A DNA stretch of 64,000 bases, from positions 1-64,000 of the forward strand of contig NZ_JAHKQD010000038.1 of the NCBI RefSeq assembly GCF_018860915.1, written 5' to 3'. The notes under the pieces are model-generated. The model worked only from the letters and a program-made list of their open reading frames with translations. It was not told the DNA's origin and ran no database searches. Position 1 is the stretch's first letter. The number at the start of each line of letters is the position of its first letter. This DNA is from Colwellia sp. C2M11. Its GTDB lineage: Bacteria; Pseudomonadota; Gammaproteobacteria; Enterobacterales; Alteromonadaceae. Of the stretch, positions 55,433 through 64,000 are shown one piece after another. Both the position numbers and the translations under genes were made by a program.

Positions 55433-55471
55433 TATGTCACGCTAACAAACAAATGATGTACCAAAGCAGAA

Positions 55472-56860
55472 TTAAGACAAACTGAACGATCGACTATCTT
55501 CTTTATTCCATAGTTTTTGATTGGTTTTAACAGAAAAATATTCATTCGCATGCCAGCATCGTGGTAATAGATCGAGCTGTTGCCTTTCATGGTAATTTGA
55601 AGCTAATAATTCAAGAATTTCATTAAGGCGTTCTTTGCTCAACGTCGCTATTTTTTTAGCTATCTGTGGAAAATATAAATTATTACTTTTTTTAACCGTT
55701 ATATTGTGCCCATAACCAATAAACGTTAAATGTCGTGTTGCAATACGGCATAGAGGGTTTTCGGGGGTTTCAGGATAAAGTCGATTAACAATAGCATACT
55801 CATAGCAATCTCCTAAATGACCCATTTCATCTTCTGGCATATAAACAATACCATAGCCTTGAGGGAACATACCGGTGATTTTATAAAGCGCATCAACCGC
55901 TTTTTGGGAGCAACTACCTAATTCAGCATTTTTATTTAATACCTGAAAAACTTGAGGTAATACCTTATAGTTGTAGGCTTCTTTCGTGGATAAAACAATA
56001 GAGACATAAATTTGAGGTACTTTTAGTAAGTTGCCAATCCCCTGCTCAGGCTTAAAACTGCTTTTAATTAACTTTTTGATAAATTGATGCTTAAGTTGTT
56101 CCTCAATCACAAATTGATCGCGTAGTTCTTTCGAATTTCCCGTATATTTCAAAACACCAATAGCATTAGATATATAAGAAAGTGTTTCTTTGTAGTTAAT
56201 TTTTAGCAGCTTTTTTCTATCAGTAATATCTAAAATACGAAAACGATCTTTTTTACCATCTTCTCCACTAAAAATGACGCGCGCCTCAGGATGATGATGA
56301 CCAATATTTTGTAATAACGCGGCCATCAAAAGAGGTATTCTAACAAGCTCAGTAAAACGCTCCCGCTCAGCTTCATCCAACTCAACAAAAGACTTTCCGT
56401 TAAATTCAGTTAAAACTTTCACAATATAAGGATCGTTTAATTCATTATCGAGTAGTAATCTATCAAGTAATCGTAGAGATAAAATGGCTTTATAAAGCAC
56501 TTTATTTTGTTCGTTACAAACAGCAACTTTACTGCCTTCTGTTGGGCTAATCAATTGAATAGTCCCCAATAGTCGTGCTGTTTTTCGGTTACTTTCTTGT
56601 AGCGTATCACCTTCTGCCAACTCAATAATTTCACAACAAATGGATTGCAAATGATTATGACGTTCTATTTTTTCTAGCTTATGTAACGTGTCACTTTCAG
56701 TGCTAGTTGTCGAATGTGATTCTACAAATTCATTGTTATCAAAGTAATGTATTGCTCGTTCAAGCAAAGAATCATTTAATATACTGCGCCCATAAATCTT
56801 CCCAACTAAGAGCTGCACTTGATTAGTATAATGTGTTTGATTATTAGGAGCTTTAGGCAT
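55472..56860 (-). CDS. Hypothetical protein, possibly with a degenerate HD-type domain
   Basis: A 462-residue cytoplasmic protein, with no signal or membrane helix. The N-terminal part has an all-helical region rich in Glu and Leu. Residues about 180-260 contain PLLMAALLQNIGHHHPEA and a following helix pair, which faintly recall HD/HDOD-type metal phosphohydrolases, but the classical H...HD pattern is not met. A later segment, TGMFPQGYGIVYMPEDEMG and DCYEYAIVNRLYPETPENPLCR, looks well conserved and like a distinct domain. No family assigned. It stands alone between the SodX operon (convergent) and metL, over 230 bp away. Confidence 0.7.
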   Translation of the reverse strand: MPKAPNNQTHYTNQVQLLVGKIYGRSILNDSLLERAIHYFDNNEFVESHSTTSTESDTLHKLEKIERHNHLQSICCEIIELAEGDTLQESNRKTARLLGTIQLISPTEGSKVAVCNEQNKVLYKAILSLRLLDRLLLDNELNDPYIVKVLTEFNGKSFVELDEAERERFTELVRIPLLMAALLQNIGHHHPEARVIFSGEDGKKDRFRILDITDRKKLLKINYKETLSYISNAIGVLKYTGNSKELRDQFVIEEQLKHQFIKKLIKSSFKPEQGIGNLLKVPQIYVSIVLSTKEAYNYKVLPQVFQVLNKNAELGSCSQKAVDALYKITGMFPQGYGIVYMPEDEMGHLGDCYEYAIVNRLYPETPENPLCRIATRHLTFIGYGHNITVKKSNNLYFPQIAKKIATLSKERLNEILELLASNYHERQQLDLLPRCWHANEYFSVKTNQKLWNKEDSRSFSLS

Positions 56861-57096
56861 TACTTTATTATTTAATTATTGAATCAATAAATGATAGTTA
56901 ATAATGCTAGAAAATACATAACTAAGCAACCAGAACAAAAGCAAAGAAACAAGTTCAAAGACTAACTCTTATAACGATTATTACATACCACTTAGCTTGT
57001 TTTTTTAAGCAATATTTAACATATAACTTAAACAGTATAGCATAGTTAATTTTACTTGATTTAGAGGGTAAACCTGTCTTAGCGCACGATAAGCTA

Positions 57097-59571
57097 TTAG
57101 TTTAGCCCTTTTATTTTTACTTGATGTTGCTTATGCGCTAATTGCTGACAAATATTCACAAGATCTGAATGTAAACCACCTGCAGTAACATCTCGCCCTG
57201 CACCTGGCCCACGGATAATTAATGGATTTTCTTGATACCAATGACTACTAATTTGAAAAATATTGTCGCACGGTGTCAAATTAGCAAAAGCATCTGTTTG
57301 TGGTAATACTTCTAAGCTTACTTTCGCTTGAATATTGCCAGACTCATCTACATTTAAGCGCGCCACATAACGAATACAGCTTGCTTTTTTGTTAGCATCA
57401 GCTAACGCATCAGCAAAATAATCATCTAACTCATTCGCCCTTGCTAAAAATTCTTCTCGACCGATACGTTGTAAATTTTCAGGGACTAGGTTGGTACAAT
57501 CAATATCATCAAGTGACAGCTCAAAACCAGCCATACGAGCTAGAATTAATAACTTACGTTGTACATCACGGCCTGATAAATCTTCACGTGGGTCGGGCTC
57601 TGTTATCCCTTGCTCAAGTGCATTAATAAGTAACGTTGAAAATGCGGTAGAACCGTCATAGGTTTCAAACAACCATGAAAGTGTACCCGAGAAAATCCCC
57701 GCAATGGCCGTAATGGTATCGCCACTATTATTCAAATCAGCAATAGCATAATTAATGGGTAATCCAGCACCAACGGTAGTATTACCTAACCATAAACTGT
57801 TGTTTCTATCTGCGGTATTAACCAAGTTATTGTAGTGCGCAGTATCTGATGAAGCAGCCCACTTGTTCGCACCAATAACGTGAATACCGCGCGTGAAAAA
57901 GTCTTGATAAAGTAAACTAAAATCTTCACTTGGCGTAATATCTACCACAATTAATTCATCATAAGGATGATTACTTAACCAAGATAATAATTCGTCGTTG
58001 TTATACGGTTTAGCAGCTTGCTTGAATAATGACAGTGCTTGATTCACGTCAATGCCATCATTATTTATCAAGGCTTTTTTCGACGATAATAATCCAACAA
58101 GGTGAGTATTTTCTAAAGCATATATTCTATTTAGCTGTGCGGGTAATAACTCAAGGAAACGTTCACCAATATTACCTAACCCTGCAATAAGCAAACCTAT
58201 GTGGCGAGAGTCTTTAGTCATATCATGATGAACTTTATTCAATAACTCTGTACTACATGGCTCAGCTAGTACAGCAATAACACTATGATTATTTTTACTG
58301 TTTACTAAAAATAGAGGTTGAGCACTCTTTAAAGATCGCTTAAAGCGCGCTTTAATATCGCCGCGTTGTGCAACGTTATGTCCAACCGTTGCAATAATAG
58401 CCGTTGGGATAAAAGTGACTTCAATATCGTGACTAGCTAACCATTGACTTAACGCTTTTTGCTGAGATTGATTGATAACAATAAAGCCTTGTTTAGCATC
58501 AGCACAAATAGGCGTAAATTCAACTAACGCTTTTCTGAATAAATTAGCGCCTAAGTTCTCTGTTAAGTCTTCGACCGAATCCCCAATAAAGCTTGTTGAT
58601 TTCGCTAAGATAAGATCATTTAAATAAGTTACTGAGAGTTCTTGTTTTGCAATATGGCCAAAAGTGCCGATTTCTGTACCGGCAACTTGTGAATCAAAGC
58701 TACTTGCTACGTGTAAGTGACAATGATGCGATAAGTTTTCATTAACCAATGGCATTAACGTTTTGGCATGCAAGACAGGATTACCTAAACGTCCTAGCTC
58801 TTTTGCTACACCATTAGGTAAGCGATGTAATTTTCTCGCATTAGGAACAACGCGCGGATCAGCGCTATAAATACCGTCAACATCGGTCCATAAAGTGACA
58901 TTATGAGCACCCACTAACGACGCGATAATAGTTGCCGAATAATCACTACCATTACGGCCTAGCGTACAAGTTTTACCGCGACTATCACGACTAATATACC
59001 CTGTAATTACGGCTAACTTGCCAAACTGTAGTCGCGTTTTAAATTGTGCACTACTCAAGGCATGATCAACTGCACAATTTTGTTCGTTGTCTATCACGAG
59101 AAAATCACGGGCATCAACCGAGTTACTTGGGCAAATTTTTTCATTTAATAACGCTGATAATAAACGTGCAGACCACAATTCACCGTAAGCTAAAATATCA
59201 TTTCTGTGCTGAATGATATCATTCGACAGCCAAGTTCTTAACTGAGCTATATCGGTAGATAATAGTTGGGTAAGCTGCTTGGAACTTTTTTCATTTAATA
59301 AGGCATTGATAAGTAACAGTTGTTGTTGCTCTAACTCGCTCAACGCTGCTGTCAGGTCAGCACTGTCTGTGTGCGCTAATATGGCAAACAAACTATCGGT
59401 GGTTTTACCGTTAGCAGACACAACAACGATGTCATTGAGTTGGCAATTTTGTCGGATAATATCAACAACGCGCTCTATGCACTGCGCATTAGCTAAAGAG
59501 CTACCACCAAACTTATGAACGTTAACAGCATGTTTAGCTAATTTATTTTGAGGTCTTTGTGATTCTGTCAT
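57097..59571 (-). CDS. metL: Bifunctional aspartokinase II / homoserine dehydrogenase II
   Basis: Catalyses two steps from aspartate towards methionine and threonine. The 824 residues comprise an N-terminal aspartokinase (VHKFGGSSLANAQCIERV, TLGRNGSDYSATIIASLV, LWTDVDGIYSADPR), a central ACT-like linker and a C-terminal homoserine dehydrogenase (LLIAGLGNIGERFLELL, GANKWA, GNTTVGAGLPIN, EPDPREDLSGRDVQRKLLIL). It follows metB by 26 bp on the minus strand, so it is the methionine-branch MetL and not ThrA. Expected to be MetJ-repressed through the operator upstream of metB. Confidence 0.95.
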   Translation of the reverse strand: MTESQRPQNKLAKHAVNVHKFGGSSLANAQCIERVVDIIRQNCQLNDIVVVSANGKTTDSLFAILAHTDSADLTAALSELEQQQLLLINALLNEKSSKQLTQLLSTDIAQLRTWLSNDIIQHRNDILAYGELWSARLLSALLNEKICPSNSVDARDFLVIDNEQNCAVDHALSSAQFKTRLQFGKLAVITGYISRDSRGKTCTLGRNGSDYSATIIASLVGAHNVTLWTDVDGIYSADPRVVPNARKLHRLPNGVAKELGRLGNPVLHAKTLMPLVNENLSHHCHLHVASSFDSQVAGTEIGTFGHIAKQELSVTYLNDLILAKSTSFIGDSVEDLTENLGANLFRKALVEFTPICADAKQGFIVINQSQQKALSQWLASHDIEVTFIPTAIIATVGHNVAQRGDIKARFKRSLKSAQPLFLVNSKNNHSVIAVLAEPCSTELLNKVHHDMTKDSRHIGLLIAGLGNIGERFLELLPAQLNRIYALENTHLVGLLSSKKALINNDGIDVNQALSLFKQAAKPYNNDELLSWLSNHPYDELIVVDITPSEDFSLLYQDFFTRGIHVIGANKWAASSDTAHYNNLVNTADRNNSLWLGNTTVGAGLPINYAIADLNNSGDTITAIAGIFSGTLSWLFETYDGSTAFSTLLINALEQGITEPDPREDLSGRDVQRKLLILARMAGFELSLDDIDCTNLVPENLQRIGREEFLARANELDDYFADALADANKKASCIRYVARLNVDESGNIQAKVSLEVLPQTDAFANLTPCDNIFQISSHWYQENPLIIRGPGAGRDVTAGGLHSDLVNICQQLAHKQHQVKIKGLN

Positions 59572-59597
59572 TTATTCTTCTACAAAATTATTATTTA

Positions 59598-60767
59598 TTA
59601 ACGCGTTTGGCTTTGTGCTAAGCCATGCGCTAAATCGCCCAAAATGTCATTAATATCTTCGATACCAACGGAAATTCTTACTAAAGAGTCGGTAATGCCA
59701 GCAGCTAGTCTTGCGCTTTCGGCCATACCGGCATGAGTCATTGTTGGCGGATGACAAATTAAACTTTCAACACCACCTAATGATTGCGCTAAAGTGAACA
59801 ATTTGAGATTAGCGAATAATTTTTTCACCGACTCAACACCACCTTTAACATCAAAACTTAGCATAGCGCCAAAGCCTGCTTGCTGTTTCTTAGCAATTTC
59901 GTGTCCTGGATGATCTGTAAAGCCTGGATAATAAACTGACTCTATCGCAGGATGATTTTTTAGAAATTCAGCAACTTGCTCAGCATTTTCTTGATGCTGC
60001 TTTATGCGAATTGGCAAAGTTTTTAGGCCACGTACAGCAAGAAAACTATCAAATGCACTGCCAGTAATACCAATACAATTTGCCCACCAAGCTAACTCAT
60101 CACCTAAAGCCTGTTCTTTAGCCACTAAAACACCACCAACAACATCACTGTGCCCGTTGATATACTTAGTAGTAGAGTGAAAAACAATATCTGCACCCAA
60201 TGTTAATGGTTGTTGTAAAGCAGGAGATAAAAAAGTGTTGTCGACAGCAACTAAAGCACCTACTTCGTGACTAGCCTTAGCTACTTCTTCAATATCAACT
60301 AAACGTAATAGTGGATTACTTGGGCTTTCAATTAGTACTAATTTAGGTTTTTGTGCTAATGCTTCTGCTAACGCCTGTTGGTTATTTTGATCAACAACAA
60401 TTAACTTAAATTGACCACGTTTTGCTAAATGGGTAAATAGTCGAAAGCTTCCTCCGTAACAGTCATGAGGAATAACAACAAGATCATCAACAGATAGCAG
60501 CTGACAAATTAATAATACTGACGACATGCCAGTACTTGTCGCAATACCCACTTTACCTTGCTCTAATGTAGCGATAGCTCGAGCGAAGGTTGCTCGGGTT
60601 GGGTTACCAGTGCGAGAATAATCAAATTCACGTTTTTCATTAAAGCTTTTTAATGAATAAGTGCTAGATAAGTGAATAGGGGCAACAACAGCACCATGTT
60701 GTTTATCGGTATTAATACCCGCCTGCACTGCCGAAGTAGTAATGTTTTTAATTTTAGTATTCGACAT
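59598..60767 (-). CDS. metB: Cystathionine gamma-synthase
   Basis: PLP enzyme joining acylhomoserine and cysteine to cystathionine. The 389 residues show TSAVQAGINTDKQHGAVV, YSRTGNPTRATFARAIATLE, HDCYGGSFRLF, AVDNTFLSPALQQPL and the PLP lysine K201 in FHSTTKYINGHSDVVGG. The ending SVGIEDINDILGDL is typical. First gene of metBL, directly behind an array of met boxes and divergent from metJ, as in E. coli. Confidence 0.95.
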   Translation of the reverse strand: MSNTKIKNITTSAVQAGINTDKQHGAVVAPIHLSSTYSLKSFNEKREFDYSRTGNPTRATFARAIATLEQGKVGIATSTGMSSVLLICQLLSVDDLVVIPHDCYGGSFRLFTHLAKRGQFKLIVVDQNNQQALAEALAQKPKLVLIESPSNPLLRLVDIEEVAKASHEVGALVAVDNTFLSPALQQPLTLGADIVFHSTTKYINGHSDVVGGVLVAKEQALGDELAWWANCIGITGSAFDSFLAVRGLKTLPIRIKQHQENAEQVAEFLKNHPAIESVYYPGFTDHPGHEIAKKQQAGFGAMLSFDVKGGVESVKKLFANLKLFTLAQSLGGVESLICHPPTMTHAGMAESARLAAGITDSLVRISVGIEDINDILGDLAHGLAQSQTR

Positions 60768-61081
60768 TTTTATTCCTTATTTTCATTAACTAACACCATA
60801 AACTTATATACTCAATGTTTTGGATGTTTGGACGTCTATAACTCTAAACGTTTTGACTATTTAGGTCAAGAATTTTTAGACATCTAAACTTCTACTTGAC
60901 TGGATTTCTGCAACCAGTAGAATTGCATGATTAAGAAGAAATAAGTATATGCTTCTATCTTTCAATTAAGCTTAATCAAGTTTTCATTAAGTGTTAATTA
61001 AATAATACCGTTAAATGCGTTTTTATAGTCATATAAAAATAATAATTAACCATTTACATTAATAGCTACAGAGGAATTTAC
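60768..61081. other. metB-metJ divergent control region
   Basis: A 314-bp gap holding the met-box array near its metB end. AGAGGAA lies ahead of metJ. The 170 bp between the array and metJ is AT-rich with no further signal that I can support. Confidence 0.7.
60822..60893. promoter_or_regulatory. MetJ operator: contiguous met-box array
   Basis: Read in one 8-bp register, the stretch gives nine consecutive boxes related to AGACGTCT. The best are GGACGTCT (60830), AAACGTTT (60846), AGACATCT (60878), AAACTTCT (60886) and GGATGTTT (60822); the central ones are degenerate. MetJ dimers bind such tandem boxes cooperatively with S-adenosylmethionine. Position between metB and metJ supports control of both. 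Confidence 0.88.
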
Positions 61082-61420
61082 ATGGCTGAGTGGAATGACG
61101 AATATATTAATCCCTATGCCGAACATGGTAAAAAGAGTGAGCAAGTAAAAAAAATTACAGTCTCAATTCCTTTGCGTGTCTTAAAAGTATTAACTGATGA
61201 GCGAACTAGACGCCAAGTAAATAATTTACGCCATGCGACTAATAGCGAATTATTGTGCGAAGCATTCTTACATGCTTTTACTGGGCAGCCTCTACCTGAT
61301 GATGAAGATCTCGCTAAAGATAATGAGGAAAAGTTACCCGCTAGTGTTCGTCGTATTTTAGAAGAAAAAGGAATTACCGACTTTAGTGCTTACGAAATAG
61401 ATGATGACGAATCAATCTAA
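61082..61420 (+). CDS. metJ: Methionine repressor MetJ
   Basis: Represses methionine genes with S-adenosylmethionine as co-repressor. The 112-residue ribbon-helix-helix protein keeps the E. coli-like sequence: [20 protein letters not shown], the DNA-contacting strand [35 protein letters not shown] and [18 protein letters not shown]. It is slightly longer at the acidic C terminus than the E. coli protein (105). Divergent from metBL. Confidence 0.96.
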   Translation: MAEWNDEYINPYAEHGKKSEQVKKITVSIPLRVLKVLTDERTRRQVNNLRHATNSELLCEAFLHAFTGQPLPDDEDLAKDNEEKLPASVRRILEEKGITDFSAYEIDDDESI

Positions 61421-61450
61421 GTTCGATTGAGTAAATAACTAATCTAAAAT

Positions 61451-61490
61451 AAAAAAAGTAGCAACCTCGATAGAGTTTGCTACTTTTTTT
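61451..61490. terminator. Bidirectional terminator between metJ and hemE
   Basis: AAAAAAAGTAGCAA (61451-61464) pairs with 61477-61490 over 14 bp, with a 12-base loop. The stem carries a T run on either strand, suited to convergent metJ and hemE. Confidence 0.85.
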
Positions 61491-61527
61491 TGTGCTTCAT
61501 TTTTTGTGCTTCATTTTTTGTGCTTCA
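61486..61527. repeat. Three perfect 14-bp tandem repeats
   Basis: TTTTTTGTGCTTCA is repeated exactly at 61486, 61500 and 61514, starting in the T run of the terminator. Probably a slippage product. Confidence 0.9.
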
Positions 61528-61571
61528 TATAAGAGTAGCCAATATAGCTACAAAATTCGCAACAAGATAAG

Positions 61572-62639
61572 TTACCCGTGGTATGGCTTACTTAAACGAT
61601 GCACCGACTCAATAAAGTGTCCTGCATGATCTGGATTCACATCAGGGTGAATACCATGGCCTAAGTTAAATACATGACCGGTACCGCCTTCACCAAAGCC
61701 TGCTAATATTTTAGATACTTCCTGTTCAATACGCGGTAATGGTGCATACAACATAGAAGGGTCCATATTGCCTTGTAAAGCAACTTTATCACCAACACGT
61801 GCTTTTGCTTTTTCTATATCAATAGTCCAATCAAGTCCTACCGCATCACAACCTGTCGCAGCGATATCTTCTAACCACATACCACCATTTTTAGTAAACA
61901 AAGTTACCGGCACTTGACGGCCATCATTATAACGCGTTAAACCGTCAACGATTTTATGCATATATTGTAATGAAAATTCTTTGTAATCACGTGGTGACAA
62001 TACGCCACCCCATGTATCAAACACCATTACTGATTGTGCGCCAGCAGCAATTTGTGCATTCAAATATGAAATAACAGAGTCGGCTAACTTATCAAGCAAT
62101 AAATGCAGTGTTTGTGGTTCAGAAAACATCATTTTTTTGATTTTAGTAAAAGCTTTTGAGCTACCACCTTCAATCATGTAAGTTGCCAACGTCCAAGGGC
62201 TGCCAGAAAAACCAATTAACGGCACGCTACCATTTAGTTCTTTTTTAATAGTACGAACGGCATTCATTACGTATTGTAATTCACCTTCAGGATCAGGTAC
62301 GCCGATTTTTTCAACATCAGCTTTACAAGTAATAGGACGTTCAAACTTAGGTCCTTCGCCTGTTTCGAAATATAGGCCTAAACCCATGGCGTCAGGAATT
62401 GTTAATATGTCGCTGAATAAAATAGCTGCATCAAGTGGAAAACGACGCAACGGCTGAATAGTAACTTCACAAGCTAAGTCAGCATCGCGACAAACTGACA
62501 TAAAATCGCCAGCATCTTTACGTACTGCTCGGTATTCAGGTAAATAACGTCCTGCTTGTCTCATCATCCAAACAGGTGTGTAATCTACTGGCTGCTTTAA
62601 AAGCGCACGTAAATAATTATCATTTTTTAATTCAGTCAC
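61572..62639 (-). CDS. hemE: Uroporphyrinogen decarboxylase
   Basis: Heme pathway enzyme that decarboxylates uroporphyrinogen III to coproporphyrinogen III. Start chosen at GTG 62639, which gives 355 residues (E. coli 354) and the usual MTELKND beginning, with GAGG just upstream; an ATG at 62663 would add eight extra residues. Family signatures are clear: [60 protein letters not shown] and [10 protein letters not shown]. Complete, single gene. Confidence 0.96.
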   Translation of the reverse strand: MTELKNDNYLRALLKQPVDYTPVWMMRQAGRYLPEYRAVRKDAGDFMSVCRDADLACEVTIQPLRRFPLDAAILFSDILTIPDAMGLGLYFETGEGPKFERPITCKADVEKIGVPDPEGELQYVMNAVRTIKKELNGSVPLIGFSGSPWTLATYMIEGGSSKAFTKIKKMMFSEPQTLHLLLDKLADSVISYLNAQIAAGAQSVMVFDTWGGVLSPRDYKEFSLQYMHKIVDGLTRYNDGRQVPVTLFTKNGGMWLEDIAATGCDAVGLDWTIDIEKAKARVGDKVALQGNMDPSMLYAPLPRIEQEVSKILAGFGEGGTGHVFNLGHGIHPDVNPDHAGHFIESVHRLSKPYHG

Positions 62640-62918
62640 CAATAAACCCTCTAATTTATTCATTATTTACTTACTTGAACTCCCAAAAATAGGAATAACA
62701 AGTAAATTATGCGCGTATTCTAGCACTCGTGGTATTTTGAATCTATGCGACAAATCAATTCATTTACGCTTAACATTCATCCCATGAAAAATATTTCAAT
62801 TTAGTTACATTTCGCTAGACATTATTAATATGAATAACAATCAATCACTTAATCACTAAAAAGCATTAGTTATGCTTTATACGAAATTTATCGTCGAGTT
62901 TATGCTCTATTAAAGTTG

Positions 62919-62947
62919 TTGCAGTGATGAAAATGCTTTGCTATAAA
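62919..62947 (+). promoter_or_regulatory. Strong sigma-70 promoter of the candidate sRNA
   Basis: TTGCAG at 62919-62924 and TATAAA at 62942-62947, spacer exactly 17 bp. Points toward the terminator at 63046 with no ORF of note in between. Confidence 0.6.
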
Positions 62948-62953
62948 ATACCT

Positions 62954-63079
62954 GCGCAAACAAAGAAGCACTGATTAATAATAAAAATACTTCTGAGCAT
63001 AATTAATAAGAAGCTTGATTAACAAGACCATAATGCGAGCATTTCAAGCCTTTCTCTTCGAGAAAGGCTTTTTTATTTG
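62954..63079 (+). ncRNA. Candidate small RNA between hemE and the thioesterase gene
   Basis: Predicted from a consensus-like promoter (62919-62947) and a strong intrinsic terminator (63046-63079) about 125 nt apart, with no convincing reading frame. The transcript contains an imperfect direct repeat, about AAGAAGCNCTGATTAATAA at 62963-62981 and a close copy at 63008-63025, which could be two equivalent pairing sites. I do not recognise it as RyhB, Spot 42 or another named sRNA. The start point is estimated from the -10 element. Confidence 0.5.
63046..63079 (+). terminator. Rho-independent terminator of the candidate sRNA
   Basis: AAGCCTTTCTC (63046-63056) pairs perfectly with GAGAAAGGCTT (63060-63070), a TTC loop, then a T run. 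No plus-strand coding gene ends just before it. Confidence 0.88.
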
Positions 63080-63196
63080 TGCTATAAAATGTATAGCTGA
63101 AAATTTATAGTTCAAATAATTATTCATTATTCCTTTCAATAGTATAAAATCGCCTTCATAGCACTTTCCTTTAATTTACGAAACTAGAGAAGAATA

Positions 63197-63673
63197 ATGA
63201 ATAGCCCACAACGTGATATAACTTTAAGATTTTTAGCTGAACCACAAGATGTAAATTTTGGTGGTAAAGTCCATGGTGGTGCGGTAATGAAGTGGATAGA
63301 TTTAGCGGCTTATGCTTGTGCAGCAGGTTGGAGTGGTCGTTATTGTGTTACTGCTTATGCCGGTGGCATCCGTTTTATTTCACCAATTCATGTGGGTAGC
63401 TTGGTAGAAGTAGAAGCTAAAGTTATATACACAGGTAATTCATCTATGCATATTGCCTTAGAGGTAAATGCCTGTGATCCTAAATCGTTAAACCGACACT
63501 TAACGACCAATTGTATTGTTATTATGGTTGCCGTTGATCAAAATGGACAATCTGAAACTGTACCACAGTGGATTCCGAAAACAGAAGAAGATAAAAAACA
63601 GCATAGTACTGCAATAAAATTAATGGATATGCGCAAACAGATTGGCAGTGAAATGCAAATTTTCGCTCAGTAA
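63197..63673 (+). CDS. Acyl-CoA thioesterase, hotdog fold (YciA/BACH type)
   Basis: A 158-residue cytoplasmic thioesterase that hydrolyses acyl-CoA. It has the hotdog signature NFGGKVHGGAVMKWIDLAAYACA, with the catalytic-type Asp in the long helix (KWIDLA), followed by GGIRFISPIHVGSLVEVEAKVIYTGNSSM and a variable C-terminal helix. Single-domain, unlike the double-hotdog eukaryotic forms. AGAAG precedes the ATG. Chain-length specificity cannot be read from the sequence. The partial nuclease gene starts 24 bp downstream. Confidence 0.88.
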   Translation: MNSPQRDITLRFLAEPQDVNFGGKVHGGAVMKWIDLAAYACAAGWSGRYCVTAYAGGIRFISPIHVGSLVEVEAKVIYTGNSSMHIALEVNACDPKSLNRHLTTNCIVIMVAVDQNGQSETVPQWIPKTEEDKKQHSTAIKLMDMRKQIGSEMQIFAQ

Positions 63674-63697
63674 CTAGCTCAGTAATAAGCAAATTTA

Positions 63698-64000
63698 ATG
63701 ATGGCCAAATATATTGCGTTCACTATAGTTATTCTCGCTATTTTATTTAGCAAGCCAAGCTTTGCTTTAGGTAAACTTGGCCATCAACTTGTTTGCCAAT
63801 TAGCATTTGAACATTTGCCAAAAACACAACAAAACAAAATAGCCGGCTTACTCAAGACTATTCCTGCTAAACATAAAAAACTTATTAATAATTTTAATCA
63901 GCAAAAAGCGAATAGCGCCATAACTTTTGCTAATGCTTGTACTTGGGCTGATACAATTAGACATTTAAAAAAGTTTAAAGCTTATAGTTCCTGGCATTAT
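63698..64000 (+). CDS. S1/P1-type nuclease, N-terminal part (runs off the window)
   Basis: An open frame from ATG 63698 (or 63701) to the last base, 101 codons, no stop. The N terminus is a signal peptide (cleavage near SFA, about residue 22). The mature region shows the S1/P1 pattern: LGKLGHQLVCQLAFEHLP, where the Gly-His gives a zinc ligand, and ANACTWADTIRH followed by SSWHY, matching the conserved Trp-Ala-Asp zinc ligand and the downstream His-Tyr. In the family the mature N-terminal residue is Trp; here the predicted N terminus is LGKLGH, a variation. Secreted zinc nuclease cutting single-stranded nucleic acid is the expected activity. Confidence 0.75.
   Translation, partial: MMAKYIAFTIVILAILFSKPSFALGKLGHQLVCQLAFEHLPKTQQNKIAGLLKTIPAKHKKLINNFNQQKANSAITFANACTWADTIRHLKKFKAYSSWHY

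Larger units (their letters stand above)
62640..63196. other. 557-bp intergenic region between hemE and the thioesterase
   Basis: Contains a promoter-terminator pair with no protein gene between (see ncRNA entry). The stretch 62664-62918 is AT-rich and must hold the hemE promoter, which I could not place. 63080-63196 carries the thioesterase leader. Confidence 0.6.

Noticed and set aside
63031-63111. Short ORF beginning MRAFQAFLFEKG across the sRNA terminator
   Set aside because: Its codons are the terminator stem itself and no ribosome site precedes it.
1-64000. tRNA, rRNA, CRISPR arrays, transposases, integrases or prophage genes
   Set aside because: None could be recognised on either strand; no att-like duplications were seen around the capsule locus.

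Overview
The window is a chromosomal segment of a marine gammaproteobacterium of the order Alteromonadales, most likely Colwelliaceae (Colwellia or Thalassotalea-like). This rests on AT-rich DNA, the block dam-damX-aroB-aroK-pilQPONM-mrcA, an arginine cluster whose argininosuccinate lyase carries a fused acetyltransferase, a DUF2970 gene and a TorF-type porin. The genus is inference.

Layout. (1) 1-4683: three unfamiliar surface genes in series: the end of a secreted protein with a Pro-Val-Asp repeat linker, a barrel-like outer-membrane protein and a large lipoprotein. (2) 4703-20962: a group 2 (ABC-transporter-dependent) capsule locus, kpsF-kpsM-kpsT-kpsE-kpsD, then a serotype-type centre (UGM-like flavoenzyme, three large glycosyltransferases, a hexapeptide acyltransferase), then a CMP-Kdo synthetase and kpsC. 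One transferase fuses a GT2 domain to a sialyltransferase-type GT29 domain with all four sialylmotifs. Another fuses GT2 to a KpsS/KpsC-like domain; no separate kpsS is present. (3) 21016-28657: LysR regulator divergent from a metallo-beta-lactamase-fold hydrolase, an MmcQ/YjbR protein, a TonB receptor with a Met/Asp-rich insert, and a secreted trypsin-like protease overlapping an FHA membrane protein. (4) 28830-44096: trpS, rpe, a TorF porin with an apparent NtrC/sigma-54 control region, a DUF2970 protein, dam, damX, aroB, aroK, the type IV pilus set pilQPONM, and divergent mrcA. (5) 44194-53770: a small unknown gene and the arginine genes argC-B-F-G-H(A), a separate argA, and divergent argE. 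(6) 54164-55432: a small operon behind a promoter overlapped by a Fur-type box: TPR-like CxxC protein, His-rich small membrane protein, a 59-residue ORF resembling the start of nickel superoxide dismutase but without its nickel hook, and a SodX-type peptidase. (7) 55472-64000: an unknown protein, metL and metB facing metJ across an array of met boxes, hemE, a candidate sRNA, an acyl-CoA thioesterase and the start of an S1/P1 nuclease.

How parts work together: KpsF and the CMP-Kdo synthetase feed Kdo to KpsC and possibly to the GT29 domain, and KpsMTED exports the product. The arg genes cover glutamate to arginine with two potential acetylglutamate synthases plus the ArgE deacetylase. MetJ is expected to repress metB-metL and itself through the shared operator. 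Most attractive for follow-up are the GT2-GT29 fusion, the altered nickel SOD operon, the NtrC/sigma-54 porin promoter and the sRNA candidate. All identifications are by reading motifs; no database search was run.
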